34,445 nt of DNA from positions 1 to 34,445 of the forward strand of contig SLNH01000085.1 of the NCBI GenBank assembly GCA_007133195.1, in the 5' to 3' direction. Positions 1 to 7,663 of the stretch are shown here, piece by piece. This DNA is from Nannocystineae bacterium (GTDB taxonomy: Bacteria; Myxococcota_A; Polyangia; Haliangiales; Haliangiaceae). The first letter of the stretch is position 1; each line of letters opens with the position of its first letter. A model generated the notes under the pieces. The model was not told the DNA's origin. It saw only the letters and a program-made list of their open reading frames with translations, and searched no databases. Position numbers and translations under genes: made by a program.

Positions 1-1035
1 GAACACGAGGCCGGGCGCGGCTTCGCCGCCATCAGAGCGCTTCGGCACGCCGTTTTCGTCGAGCACGCCAAGATGGCCGACCATCCGCTCCAATCCAGGA
101 CGATAGCCGGTCGCGGCGATAACGGCGTCCACGTCGATACGGGATCCGTCTGCGAACCGGACCCCCGACTCGTCGAGGGAATCCACCGCGGCCACGATTT
201 GGACGCGTCCAGAGCGAATCGCCTCGAGCGTCCCCTGGTCCACCACGGCCGGTGCCGTTCCTTCGCTTCGGAGCTTGCTAAATGGCCCCTCGTGCGGTGG
301 CGGGAGGCCGTACTTGCTCAGGTTTCCTACGGTCACGCGACGCATCGCCGCCACCACCCAGTCGGCGACCCGCGGCGGCGCCGCGAGTAGGGCGAGGGCA
401 GCCGGATCCCCGGGCAGGCCCCCGATCGAGCGAAGGAGGATGTTCGGGGGGGTTCGTACCGACAGCCGCACCGAGCGCACAGAGGCCTCGGCGAGGTCCT
501 GGGCAATCTCCATCCCCGAAGAGCCGGGGCCCACGACGAGGACGTCCAGTCCTGCAAACGTAGATGGGTTGCGATACTCGCTCGAGTGAATGAGCGTGCC
601 CTGATAGCGATCGCGTCCGGGCCAGCGCGGGATGGTCGGCTCGCCAAACAGGCCGGTGGCGATTACGACGTGCGGTGCCCGGACCTCGCCGCGCGATGTG
701 TGGAGCACCCACTGGCCATCCACCCGCTGGACGCTGTCTACCTGCGTCTCGAAGCGTATCGGAATCGCGTAACGCCGGGCGTGCGCCTGGAGGTGGCGGA
801 TCACGTCATCCCGGGAAGGAAACAGCCCCGCGCGCAGCGGATAGCGCGTTCCGGGAAGGTGCGACAGCCATCGACTGGTGTTGAGCCGGAGCCGATCGTA
901 GTGCCTGCGCCAACTCACACCGACCGCGTTTGAGCGTTCCAGCACCACCGTGGACACCCCTGCGCGTTGAAGCAAGGCGGCGCAGCTCAGCCCCGCTGGC
1001 CCCGCACCAACCACGACCACCTCCGCGTCGCTCAT
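1..1035 (-). CDS. Flavin-containing monooxygenase-like NAD(P)/FAD oxidoreductase (C-terminus cut off by window edge)
   Basis: 345 codons are open from an ATG at 1035 down to base 1, so the C-terminus lies outside the window. Residues 5-16 (VVVVGAGPAGLS) form the FAD-binding GxGxxG fingerprint. A segment YQGTLIHSSEY near residue 160 matches the FMO signature FxGxxxHxxxY, and VVGPGSSGMEIA near residue 182 is the second, NADPH-binding Rossmann motif. An ATGYRP motif follows near residue 310. This layout is that of the CzcO/YUCCA-like single-component flavoprotein monooxygenases, which use NADPH and O2 to oxygenate small substrates in the cytoplasm. The substrate cannot be told from sequence. The next gene on the same strand ends 223 bp upstream, so it is probably its own unit. 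Confidence 0.88.
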   Translation of the reverse strand, partial: MSDAEVVVVGAGPAGLSCAALLQRAGVSTVVLERSNAVGVSWRRHYDRLRLNTSRWLSHLPGTRYPLRAGLFPSRDDVIRHLQAHARRYAIPIRFETQVDSVQRVDGQWVLHTSRGEVRAPHVVIATGLFGEPTIPRWPGRDRYQGTLIHSSEYRNPSTFAGLDVLVVGPGSSGMEIAQDLAEASVRSVRLSVRTPPNILLRSIGGLPGDPAALALLAAPPRVADWVVAAMRRVTVGNLSKYGLPPPHEGPFSKLRSEGTAPAVVDQGTLEAIRSGRVQIVAAVDSLDESGVRFADGSRIDVDAVIAATGYRPGLERMVGHLGVLDENGVPKRSDGGEAAPGLVF

Positions 1036-1258
1036 ACATCGCCTCCTTCGCCTGCCTGCCAGCCGCCGGGCTAGTTGAGACGGGCTCTAGCCCGCAGAGG
1101 CGAAAAACAGGCCTGCCTCCCGCGCGGACGAGCCTGCCACGGCAAGGCACGAGCCTGCTACCGCGAGCGCCAGTTGCCCGACGCTCGCCGCCCGGATTTG
1201 CGCGGCCACCGGGAGCCGCCGATCGCCGGGGAGATCGTAGGCCTCGGCTCGAACCTGT

Positions 1259-2080
1259 TCAAAACGACGAGCCGGGAAGCGCGAGAAACGCGGTTTCCTC
1301 GGGCGTCGAGCTTCGGCCGAGGACCGCGTTTCGGTGCGGGAACCGACCAAAGCGGGCGACGATATCGCGGTGCCGGCGGGCGAAGTCGAGGCTGTAGCCG
1401 ATCATGGCGTCGAGCTCCGGTGGGGCCTGCTCGTGCCATGACGCGAACAGCTCCACGCACCGCTTTTGGTCGGCGAGGTCTTCGCTGTGCATGAGCGGCA
1501 TGTAGAGGAACATCCGCTCCGCCGCGGCGTGGCCCAGATCCTCGCCGCGCTCGATTCCCTCCGTGGCGACGTCCCGGGCGCGCCCGTCGTGCGCAAACGC
1601 TTCGGGGAGGCCGCGGAATAGATTTCGCGAAAACTGATCGAGGACGATGATGTAGGCGAGCCGCCCGCGCGGGGATGCGAGCCACGCCTCGCGATCGCCA
1701 GACGCGAGCTCGCCGTAAAGCGCGCCGAAACGCCGCCGGATCTCATCGTCGAATTCGTCGTCTTTCGAAAACCAGCGCCGCGACATCTCCCCGCTCGCGC
1801 GCCCGTGCCCGTCGAGCTCGCCGAACCAGAATTCGAGCACATTCTCCGCCTCACGCATCGATACCTCGCTCACTGCACGGTCACGGGCGCCAAGCCGCGC
1901 CAGCGCCGCCTGAAATTCAGCCGGGCTTACCGAAATATGCTCGACCACCCGGCCGTAGAGGAGCACGGTCGGCACCGATTCGCGCCCGAGCTCGGCCCGA
2001 GCCTCGCCGAGTTGCCAAAGTAGCACCCGGTCGAGCCGCGTGAGCCCGTCGCGCGCGTCGGGAATTCGATCCTCGCTCAC
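1259..2080 (-). CDS. DUF924 family protein with an additional N-terminal segment
   Basis: 273 residues from a GTG start at 2080 (VSEDRIPDAR). From about residue 75 it is a typical DUF924 protein, beginning VLEFWFGELD and containing RGRLAYIIVLDQFSRNL, MFLYMPLMHSEDL and FPHRNAVLGR. DUF924 is an all-helical, TPR-like fold of unknown function, normally about 180-200 residues. The first ~74 residues (containing LLWQLGEARAEL and VLLYGRVVEHIS) are extra and I do not recognise them. An internal ATG at 1858, with only a weak GCGAGG ahead of it, would give a canonical-length DUF924 protein, so the start is uncertain. The upstream gene (2266) is divergent. Confidence 0.8.
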   Translation of the reverse strand: MSEDRIPDARDGLTRLDRVLLWQLGEARAELGRESVPTVLLYGRVVEHISVSPAEFQAALARLGARDRAVSEVSMREAENVLEFWFGELDGHGRASGEMSRRWFSKDDEFDDEIRRRFGALYGELASGDREAWLASPRGRLAYIIVLDQFSRNLFRGLPEAFAHDGRARDVATEGIERGEDLGHAAAERMFLYMPLMHSEDLADQKRCVELFASWHEQAPPELDAMIGYSLDFARRHRDIVARFGRFPHRNAVLGRSSTPEETAFLALPGSSF

Positions 2081-2209
2081 GGCCGAAATCTAGCACCTCG
2101 GCGCGGAGCAAATGCGATAGCCGACATCGACGCCACGGCCGCGTGACCTCGCGCACCAGCCAAGCGCCGTGACAGCACGCGCCGGCCGGTAACTGGTCCG
2201 GTGCGTGCA

Positions 2210-2241
2210 GTCACCGTGGTGGTGGCCCGTCACTGTGGCGG
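2210..2241 (+). repeat. Two 13-bp imperfect direct repeats upstream of the HdeD-like gene
   Basis: GTCACCGTGGTGG (2210-2222) and GTCACTGTGGCGG (2229-2241) match at 11 of 13 positions with a 19-bp period. They lie in the divergent intergenic region, just before the GAGGAGG ribosome-binding site of the gene starting at 2266. Two same-face copies this close could be a tandem operator, but G-rich chance similarity is possible. Confidence 0.3.
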
Positions 2242-2265
2242 GGGCCGGCAAGAGGAGGAACCGAA

Positions 2266-2871
2266 ATGACCTCGCGAGAAAGCGGCACGAGCGAGCTACA
2301 AGCCTCAGAGCTACACCGCGTCAAACACCGCTGGGGCGTGTTCGGGATTGGGGGCGCGGTCTTGATGATCCTCGGCATCATCGCGCTCGGCAGCGTCGGC
2401 ATCGCCACGCTGGCTTCCGTGTGGGTGTTCGGGATTCTGCTTATCGTTGCGGGCGTGGCGTCCATCATAAGCGCTTTCGCCGGCCAGGGGTGGAGAGGAT
2501 TTACCCTGCACGCGCTCCTCGGCGTCCTCTCGGTGGTGGTGGGATTCATGGTGATCGCGAGCCCGCTCGCCGCCGCCGTGGCGCTCACGCTGTTTCTCGC
2601 CGTCTACTTCATCGCCGGTGGGCTGTTTCGCCTCGTATCATCCGTCACCGAGCGGTTCGCCGGGTGGGGGTGGGCGGCGACAGGCGGCGTCGCCTCGGTC
2701 GCGCTGGGCCTGATTCTCGTCTCGCAGTGGCCCGAGGCCACGCTGTGGTTCATCGGGCTCCTGCTCGGCATCGAGCTCATCTTTCAGGGCGCGACGTGGA
2801 TCGCGCTGGCCATCGGCGGTCGATCCCTGGAGCGCGCCGCCGCCGAGCCTCGCTCGCCTGCCCCTGCCTGA
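2266..2871 (+). CDS. HdeD/DUF308-family integral membrane protein
   Basis: 201 residues. The ATG at 2266 is preceded by a strong AGAGGAGGAACCGAA ribosome-binding site. After a polar N-terminus of about 22 residues there are six hydrophobic segments, roughly at 25-46, 50-72, 78-98, 103-124, 132-151 and 154-176, arranged as three repeated hairpins, and then a short Ala/Pro-rich tail. This is the layout of the HdeD/DUF308 family, named after the E. coli acid-resistance membrane protein HdeD; the molecular activity is unknown. It sits upstream of small cysteine proteins and a universal stress protein, which fits a stress-related role (inference). A 455-bp gap to the next gene makes direct co-transcription uncertain. 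Confidence 0.85.
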   Translation: MTSRESGTSELQASELHRVKHRWGVFGIGGAVLMILGIIALGSVGIATLASVWVFGILLIVAGVASIISAFAGQGWRGFTLHALLGVLSVVVGFMVIASPLAAAVALTLFLAVYFIAGGLFRLVSSVTERFAGWGWAATGGVASVALGLILVSQWPEATLWFIGLLLGIELIFQGATWIALAIGGRSLERAAAEPRSPAPA

Positions 2872-3326
2872 TCAGCCGTCACGCGATGGCCGGCGGTCGC
2901 CGCGGTGGACGGCAGTCGCTGCGCGTCACGCGGGCGCGCTCGACGAGCGTACGCGCCTACGACGTCGCCCACCTTCATGTCTGTCTCACGCCTGTCGCTC
3001 GAACCCGGTCTCCGTCTGCCAGTGAAGCCGTCATGCGCTTCGCCACCGCGGGACCTCGGCCTGTGGGCGCCGGCGGGAGAGGCGCCCGCTTGGCTCTACG
3101 ACCTTCCCCGGCCCTGCGTCTCGAAGCGACAGAATTGATGATGCCCTCGGCCGAGCTGCGCAAACCGTGCACGCGCTCCGCCGCGCGCGGTGATTTTTTG
3201 CGCACACGCAACGCGCTGCGCCGGCGTTTGGACGGGTAGACGAGCGGCGCGAGCCTTGCAGGACCCTCGGACGCCGTGACCCGACCCGGGACGGCATCAA
3301 ACGCAGACCTCGGGAAGGAGGACGCG
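2872..3326. other. 455-bp gene-poor interval with one G/C hairpin
   Basis: No open frame here has a convincing start, ribosome-binding site or recognisable product; open frames on both strands are typical high-GC shadows. The one clear structure is GGGCGCC (3065-3071) facing GGCGCCC (3081-3087) with a 9-nt loop, which lacks a T-tract. A promoter for the four-cysteine/Usp genes may lie here, but I could not pick one out. Confidence 0.5.
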
Positions 3327-3506
3327 ATGCATCGATTCATGACATGCCCCGAGAGGGACGGTGAGCTCGCCGAGCTCGAGGTTCGCGTCGATCCCGCGAA
3401 CGCGCGCGTCGAGCGGATCATCAGCTGCACGCTCCTCGCCCGCTCGCCGCGGGCGCAGTGCCAGCGCTCCTGCATGTGCAAGCTCAACCGGCAACGACCG
3501 TCGTAG
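3327..3506 (+). CDS. Small four-cysteine protein, copy A (unknown function)
   Basis: 59 residues. The ATG at 3327 is preceded by GGAAGGAGG, which fixes the start; an upstream in-frame start has no such site. The protein begins MHRFMTCPERDG and contains SCTLL near residue 33 and CQRSCMCKLN at 45-54. Cysteines 7, 34, 45 and 49 align with cysteines 7, 32, 44 and 48 of the next protein, giving C-P ... C-x(10-11)-C-x3-C, with an extra Cys51 here. The two are evidently tandem paralogues. Four spaced cysteines in such a small soluble protein suggest a zinc or iron-sulfur site (inference); no named family can be assigned with certainty. It is followed 58 bp later by its paralogue. Confidence 0.75.
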   Translation: MHRFMTCPERDGELAELEVRVDPANARVERIISCTLLARSPRAQCQRSCMCKLNRQRPS

Positions 3507-3564
3507 CACCGATGGAGCGCGCGAACCCCACCGCGCGACCGACGAACAACAAGGAGAAACCGGG

Positions 3565-3768
3565 ATGCGCAAGCTAGTTACGTGTCCAGACTGGGGGCAC
3601 CTGGCCGCTATCGAGACCTTCGAGGACGAGCGCGATCGCGTCGCGTTCGTCGCCCATTGTTCGCTCTGGAAAGACGATGACATCCTCGAGAACTGCCGGG
3701 AGCTCTGCGCCGACCGCCTCAACGAGCGCCGCGCTGCGCGAAGCCGCTCGCGGGGGGAGAAAAGATGA
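3565..3768 (+). CDS. Small four-cysteine protein, copy B (unknown function)
   Basis: 67 residues. The ATG at 3565 follows an AAGGAGAAACCGGG ribosome-binding site. It begins MRKLVTCPDWGHL, with AHCSLW at 30-35, NCRELCADRLN at 43-53 and a basic tail of about 14 residues. It shares the TCP start, the acidic middle, the single central Cys and the CxxxC-(5)-LN ending with the preceding protein. Its stop codon overlaps the start of the universal stress protein gene (ATGA at 3765-3768), so the two are almost certainly translationally coupled and functionally linked. Metal or redox sensing is a possibility, not shown. Confidence 0.78.
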   Translation: MRKLVTCPDWGHLAAIETFEDERDRVAFVAHCSLWKDDDILENCRELCADRLNERRAARSRSRGEKR

Positions 3769-4682
3769 TCGCGAAGATCCTCGCTGCGACGGACTTCTCG
3801 ACGCCCGGCGACGAGGCGGCGCGCCAAGCCGAGGACTTGGCCCTGCGGCTTGGCGCCGAGCTCGTGCTGCTTCACATCACCACCCCGCCCGATCCGCCTA
3901 CGAGCACGTCCTTATCGTCCGACGCGGCCGCCAAGGTCTCTAGCCTCCTCGAGGAGATTCACGCCGAAGCCGAGCAGAAGCTCGAGGCGCTGGCCAAGGA
4001 GCTCGGCGCGAGTGGGGTTACGGTCACACAGCGTGTGGAGATCGACCACCCCGACGTCGCCATCCCGAGGGTGGCCGCCGACCTCGGCGCTGACCTCGCC
4101 GTGGTCGGTACCCAAGGGCGCACCGCCGTCCAGCGGTTCTTGATGGGGAGCACCGCCGAGCGGGTCACCCGGCTCAGCGAAGTCCCGGTGCTCGTCGCAC
4201 GACCGCCGCCTCGGGAGGGCAGGACGTTCCGGCGCGTCCTCGTGCCGGTGGATTTCTCGGACGCGAGTGAGCGAGCCATCGTCCTCGCCGCGGCGCTCGC
4301 GGCTCCCGACGCGACCCTCGACCTCTTTCATGCCGGGCAGAGCCCGTTCACGGTCGTCGGCCTCCGCGGCGCGGCGAGCACCGCGCGCGTGCAGGTGCAG
4401 GAGGAGTTGCAGGCGGAGGTGCACACCCGCCTCGAAAACCTCTGCGTCAAACACCAGCGCGGCGAGCAGACACTGCGCGCCACTTACGCCCAGGGCAGCG
4501 CGACACCTCGGATCTTGGAGCACCTCGAGAGTGGCGACCCCTACGACCTGGTCGCGCTCGGCAGCCACGGCGAGCGCGGATTCCGCCGTCGGGTCCTCGG
4601 GAGCGTCGCCGAACGCATCGCGCGCCACGCGCCCTGCAGTGTTCTCATCGCGCGCGCCACGAGCGAAGTCGAAGGCGCCTAA
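3765..4682 (+). CDS. Tandem-domain universal stress protein (UspA family)
   Basis: 305 residues with two Usp domains in tandem. The first (about 1-148) opens with KILAATDFS and ends with GTQGRTAVQRFLMGSTAERV; the second (about 152-298) opens with RVLVPVDFSDAS and ends with GSHGERGFRRRVLGSVAERI. Both carry the G-2x-G-9x-G(S/T) ATP-binding motif and the N-terminal Asp, so both halves should bind nucleotide (family knowledge). Two-domain Usps are cytoplasmic proteins tied to hypoxia, starvation and general stress. It overlaps by 4 bp the gene for the second four-cysteine protein, which argues for a shared operon. Confidence 0.93.
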   Translation: MIAKILAATDFSTPGDEAARQAEDLALRLGAELVLLHITTPPDPPTSTSLSSDAAAKVSSLLEEIHAEAEQKLEALAKELGASGVTVTQRVEIDHPDVAIPRVAADLGADLAVVGTQGRTAVQRFLMGSTAERVTRLSEVPVLVARPPPREGRTFRRVLVPVDFSDASERAIVLAAALAAPDATLDLFHAGQSPFTVVGLRGAASTARVQVQEELQAEVHTRLENLCVKHQRGEQTLRATYAQGSATPRILEHLESGDPYDLVALGSHGERGFRRRVLGSVAERIARHAPCSVLIARATSEVEGA

Positions 4683-4836
4683 CTCGGCCGCCGCTCGACC
4701 TCTGGGGCAACTGCGTCTCGGCCCGAAACGCCGGCGCTGGCCTCTACTAGCCGGTTTCCCGATTGCCATCGTGAACGCGGGGGGTGTGCCATGCAGCGAA
4801 TAGCTAATCGCATGATGTCACCGGTGAGGTTGCCTA

Positions 4837-4850
4837 CCGGGTTCGCCCGG
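4837..4850. terminator. Short G/C stem with TTCG loop between convergent genes
   Basis: CCGGG-TTCG-CCCGG forms a 5-bp stem with a 4-nt loop, between the universal stress protein gene and the stop of the DNA methyltransferase. It has no T-tract, but its convergent location suits a bidirectional transcription end point. Confidence 0.35.
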
Positions 4851-4865
4851 CTCTGATCGGCCCCG

Positions 4866-6476
4866 TCATGCAGCGTGTTCGCCCGGGGGAAGCTCGGCCA
4901 AGCGTTCGGGCGCCGGGACGAGGAGGCGCTCCATTTCGCGAGGCTCGAATTTTGTGAGGCCGCCGGCGTAGGTGCGGCCGTCGGTTCGAGCCGTGTTTCG
5001 CGCGAGATAGTGGGCGAGCGCGTCCAAGCTCGCTTCCGCCAGATCGACCCGCGGGTAGAGCCCGTGGGCGATGTTGATGTGCTTGGCTCCCGCCAGGTTT
5101 CGCACGAACGCGGGCGGACGCCGCGCCATATAGGTCGCGACGATCGGAGCGGGAGCGCGCAGCCTCACCGCCCACCAAGGCGAACGATGCCGAGCGATGT
5201 ACGACGCCTGTGCCCCCTGCGCGCGCGCCCAGCGCAAAAACGCGTCGACCAGCCGCCACGCGCGCCGATCGAGCTGGGCGAGATCCGCGGGCAGCTCGAT
5301 GACCCGCCGGAGCATCGCGTCGTCCGTGAGCACATGCCCCGCCCGGAAGAGCTCCGCAGCTCGCGTGATCGCGGGACGAAGGACGCACGAGGGGAGCGGC
5401 GGCGTATGTTGTCCGGCGATCCAAACGCGGTTTTGGCCCGTAACCTGGCCGCGATGGACGCGGCAAAGCTCTCCGAGCTCCACGAGCTTTTCCGAGCGCG
5501 CGCGGGCTCGGAAAAACAGCGGCGACCACCTCGTTTCCGCCTCGAGCCGATCGCGACCCACCCGCTTCCCTCCCGACAGCGGATGCAAAGCGCCCGCGCC
5601 CGAGACGCGGCGAGCGCGCACCGAACCACGTTCCCCGACCCGAAATCCCGCGATGACCGCCGTCGTCTGCGCGTCGGCGAACGGCATCGCCGCGGGCTCG
5701 AAAAGGTCGAGGCGGCTTAGACCAAGCGGCCCGGAGAGGAGCGCCCTCGCGAGCGCGCCGTAGTTCACGTCGAGCCACTCCGAGGCGGTAATGAAGCTCC
5801 CCACGTCGCCTTGCTTCGCGTGGCCGAGCGTCGCGAGGAAAAAGTAAAGGTGCAGGCCAGCGAGCTGGCTGACGGGCAGACCGCGCTCTCGCGCCGCATC
5901 CTTTAGCCAGCCCTTGCAGGCCGCCGAAATCTCGTGGTGCCTCACGTACGGGGGATTTCCGATAAACAGCGTTTGCCCCGGGATCGAAGGGAGAGTCACG
6001 CTGCGGTAGTCCCCGAGCATGACTTCGGCGCGGCCTGACAGCCCTGCCGCACAGATGTTCGCCCGCGCCACCGTCGCCGCCACCGGGTCGCGCTCCACGC
6101 CGATGAGTCGCGCGTTCGGAAACGCCCGGCCCGCTTCGAGCAAAAACCGCCCCGATCCCGTCCCCGGATCCACCACGCGCGCCGGCTCGCTCGCTCGCTT
6201 GGCCCACTGCACCATCGCAAAAACGATCCACGGCGGCGTATACGTCGCCCCCATCGGCCGCCGCTCCACGGCCGAGCGAATCGAACAAAATGCCTCGCCT
6301 AACGGATCCTCACCGCCCTTGACGGCCCGGCGCACCGCCGCGACGCGTTCGCCCGTGGCCTTGGTCGTCCCCGCGCCGGGCCTCGGGCGAGCCCCGAGCT
6401 CGGGCGCCCAGTCGGCGCCCAAGCGCGAGCAGGCATCCAGAAGCTCGCGTTCGCTGGTGATCCTCACGTCGGGCAT
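4866..6476 (-). CDS. N6-adenine DNA methyltransferase, apparently solitary
   Basis: 536 residues from an ATG at 6476 (MPDVRITSER); the frame stays open upstream, but that part overlaps the next gene and reads as Arg-rich shadow. GATYTPPWIV at 76-85 resembles motif X. VVDPGTGSGRFLLEAG at 101-116 is the SAM-binding motif I, and GNPPYVRHHEI at 173-183 contains the NPPY catalytic motif of N6-adenine methyltransferases. The remaining ~290 residues probably hold the target-recognition domain, as in TaqI/Eco57I-like enzymes. There is no room for a nuclease domain at the N-terminus and no restriction endonuclease gene beside it, so it is probably an orphan enzyme that modifies the host chromosome, or a relic of a restriction system. 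Confidence 0.87.
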   Translation of the reverse strand: MPDVRITSERELLDACSRLGADWAPELGARPRPGAGTTKATGERVAAVRRAVKGGEDPLGEAFCSIRSAVERRPMGATYTPPWIVFAMVQWAKRASEPARVVDPGTGSGRFLLEAGRAFPNARLIGVERDPVAATVARANICAAGLSGRAEVMLGDYRSVTLPSIPGQTLFIGNPPYVRHHEISAACKGWLKDAARERGLPVSQLAGLHLYFFLATLGHAKQGDVGSFITASEWLDVNYGALARALLSGPLGLSRLDLFEPAAMPFADAQTTAVIAGFRVGERGSVRARRVSGAGALHPLSGGKRVGRDRLEAETRWSPLFFRARARSEKLVELGELCRVHRGQVTGQNRVWIAGQHTPPLPSCVLRPAITRAAELFRAGHVLTDDAMLRRVIELPADLAQLDRRAWRLVDAFLRWARAQGAQASYIARHRSPWWAVRLRAPAPIVATYMARRPPAFVRNLAGAKHINIAHGLYPRVDLAEASLDALAHYLARNTARTDGRTYAGGLTKFEPREMERLLVPAPERLAELPPGEHAA

Positions 6477-6652
6477 CGGTCGCCGAAAGCCGCTTTTCGC
6501 TGCCCGATTGTCTCGCCCGCCCCTGACATGCTTGTAAAGCCCCGGCCAGGGCCGATGGTCGGGACTTCGCGCGTGGTTTTCAAGGGGGCCGAGCGTCTCG
6601 GCGTAGGCGGCACCGGCCGACGCGACCGGGCCCGGATCGCGGCCCGGCGTGG

Positions 6653-7531
6653 TCAGCCGAGCGAGGACGCGGTTCGGGCCAAAAAGCTCCGGTAGCTCTC
6701 CGGCGGTTTTCCGGTGATCTCGGCGACGGCGGGCGAGGGCTCGGAGGCCCAGCCCTGCGCTTTGACGCCCTCGAGAGCGACGAGGGCGTCGGCGAGCCAT
6801 GCCGGCGCGCCAGAGTCGCGAACCCCCGCGCCGAGCTCGTCTGGCGGCAAGTCGACGTAGGAAATCTGCTTACCGGTGATCTCGGTGAGCAGGCCGGCGA
6901 CCTCGGCGTCGGTGACCGCTTCTTTGCCCGTGAGGAGGTAGGTCTTGCCCGCGTGGGAGCTGGGATCGCGGAGGACTGCGGCGGCGGTGCGCGCGATGTC
7001 CGCAGAGCTTATGTAGGCGACGCGAGCGCCGCCCGACGCGCCGTAAAACGCGCCCTGACTGCGGAGCGACTCTCCGTGGATGTTGAGGACGTTATCCTGG
7101 AAAAACGTGGGCTGGAGGATCGTGTAGGAAACCCCGGACTCGGCGACCTCGACGTCGGCGTTGCCGTGCCAACGGGCGAGGGCGAAGGGGGCATTCGGAT
7201 CGGCTCCGTGGGCGGAGACGCGGACGATGTGAGAAACCCCCGCCGCCGCGGCCTCCGCGACCGCCCCAGAAACGAGCTGATCGAGATTTTCGACGAGCGG
7301 CGGGACGAACACCGCCCGGTGTACGCCCGACAGCGCCTCGCGCACGGCGGCGCGATTTTCGTAGTCGAAGGGGACGACCTCAGCGCCGAGCTCGGCCAGC
7401 GCGCGCGCCTTGGGCGCCTGCACATCTCGGGCGCCGACGCGCACCCGGGCGTCCTCGTGGTGCAGAAGCTCCACGGCGACTTGGTGTCCAACGGTTCCGG
7501 TGACTCCAGTAACGAAGTAGGTCGTGGTCAT
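6653..7531 (-). CDS. NmrA-like NAD(P)-binding Rossmann protein
   Basis: 292 residues. The ATG at 7531 was chosen because AAAGGAGC lies 7 bp upstream and the protein then begins MTTTYFVTGVTGTVGHQVA, the Rossmann fingerprint G9xxG12xxG15. It continues with ARDVQAPKARALAELGAEVV and FDYENRAAVREALSGVHRAVFV, typical of the NmrA/atypical SDR group, and YTILQPTFFQDNVLN. Members bind NAD(P) and act as redox sensors or quinone/NADH-dependent oxidoreductases; the substrate is unknown. It is transcribed divergently from a LysR regulator with a dyad operator between them, so LysR control is likely (inference). Confidence 0.85.
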   Translation of the reverse strand: MTTTYFVTGVTGTVGHQVAVELLHHEDARVRVGARDVQAPKARALAELGAEVVPFDYENRAAVREALSGVHRAVFVPPLVENLDQLVSGAVAEAAAAGVSHIVRVSAHGADPNAPFALARWHGNADVEVAESGVSYTILQPTFFQDNVLNIHGESLRSQGAFYGASGGARVAYISSADIARTAAAVLRDPSSHAGKTYLLTGKEAVTDAEVAGLLTEITGKQISYVDLPPDELGAGVRDSGAPAWLADALVALEGVKAQGWASEPSPAVAEITGKPPESYRSFLARTASSLG

Positions 7532-7603
7532 GGCAAAGCTCCTTTCACCGCCCATCGTGCGTCGCCGTTCGCAGTGAATCCAGTGCATCTTCTTCACCTA
7601 TAT

Positions 7604-7620
7604 GATGCATATGGTGCATC
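7604..7620. promoter_or_regulatory. Putative LysR-type operator (T-N11-A dyad)
   Basis: GATGCA-TATGG-TGCATC is a perfect 6-bp inverted repeat around a 5-bp spacer and contains the T-N11-A signature of LysR boxes (T at 7606, A at 7618). It lies between the divergent NmrA-like gene (start 7531) and the LysR gene (start 7664). A half site GTGCATC also occurs at 7583-7589. LysR proteins commonly bind such sites as tetramers to control both divergent genes. Confidence 0.6.
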
Positions 7621-7624
7621 TTGG

Positions 7625-7661
7625 CGTGCGCTATCCTCGGACCCGTGCGCTATCCTCGGAC
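7625..7661 (+). repeat. Tandem 18-bp direct repeat just before the LysR start codon
   Basis: CGTGCGCTATCCTCGGAC occurs at 7625-7642 and again, identical, at 7644-7661, a 19-bp period. The repeat ends 2 bp before the GTG start of the LysR gene and therefore covers its translation-initiation region. It could be a recent slippage duplication or a paired binding site. Confidence 0.8.
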
Positions 7662-7663
7662 GC

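Noticed and set aside
2205-3239. Plus-strand open frame of 344 codons overlapping the HdeD-like gene
   Set aside because: Arg/His-rich reading in the wrong frame of a clear membrane protein gene; its tail in the 2872-3239 gap has no recognisable feature.
6477-6800. N-terminal extension of the DNA methyltransferase to 6800
   Set aside because: It would overlap the NmrA-like gene and is Arg-rich; the ATG at 6476 gives a normal protein.
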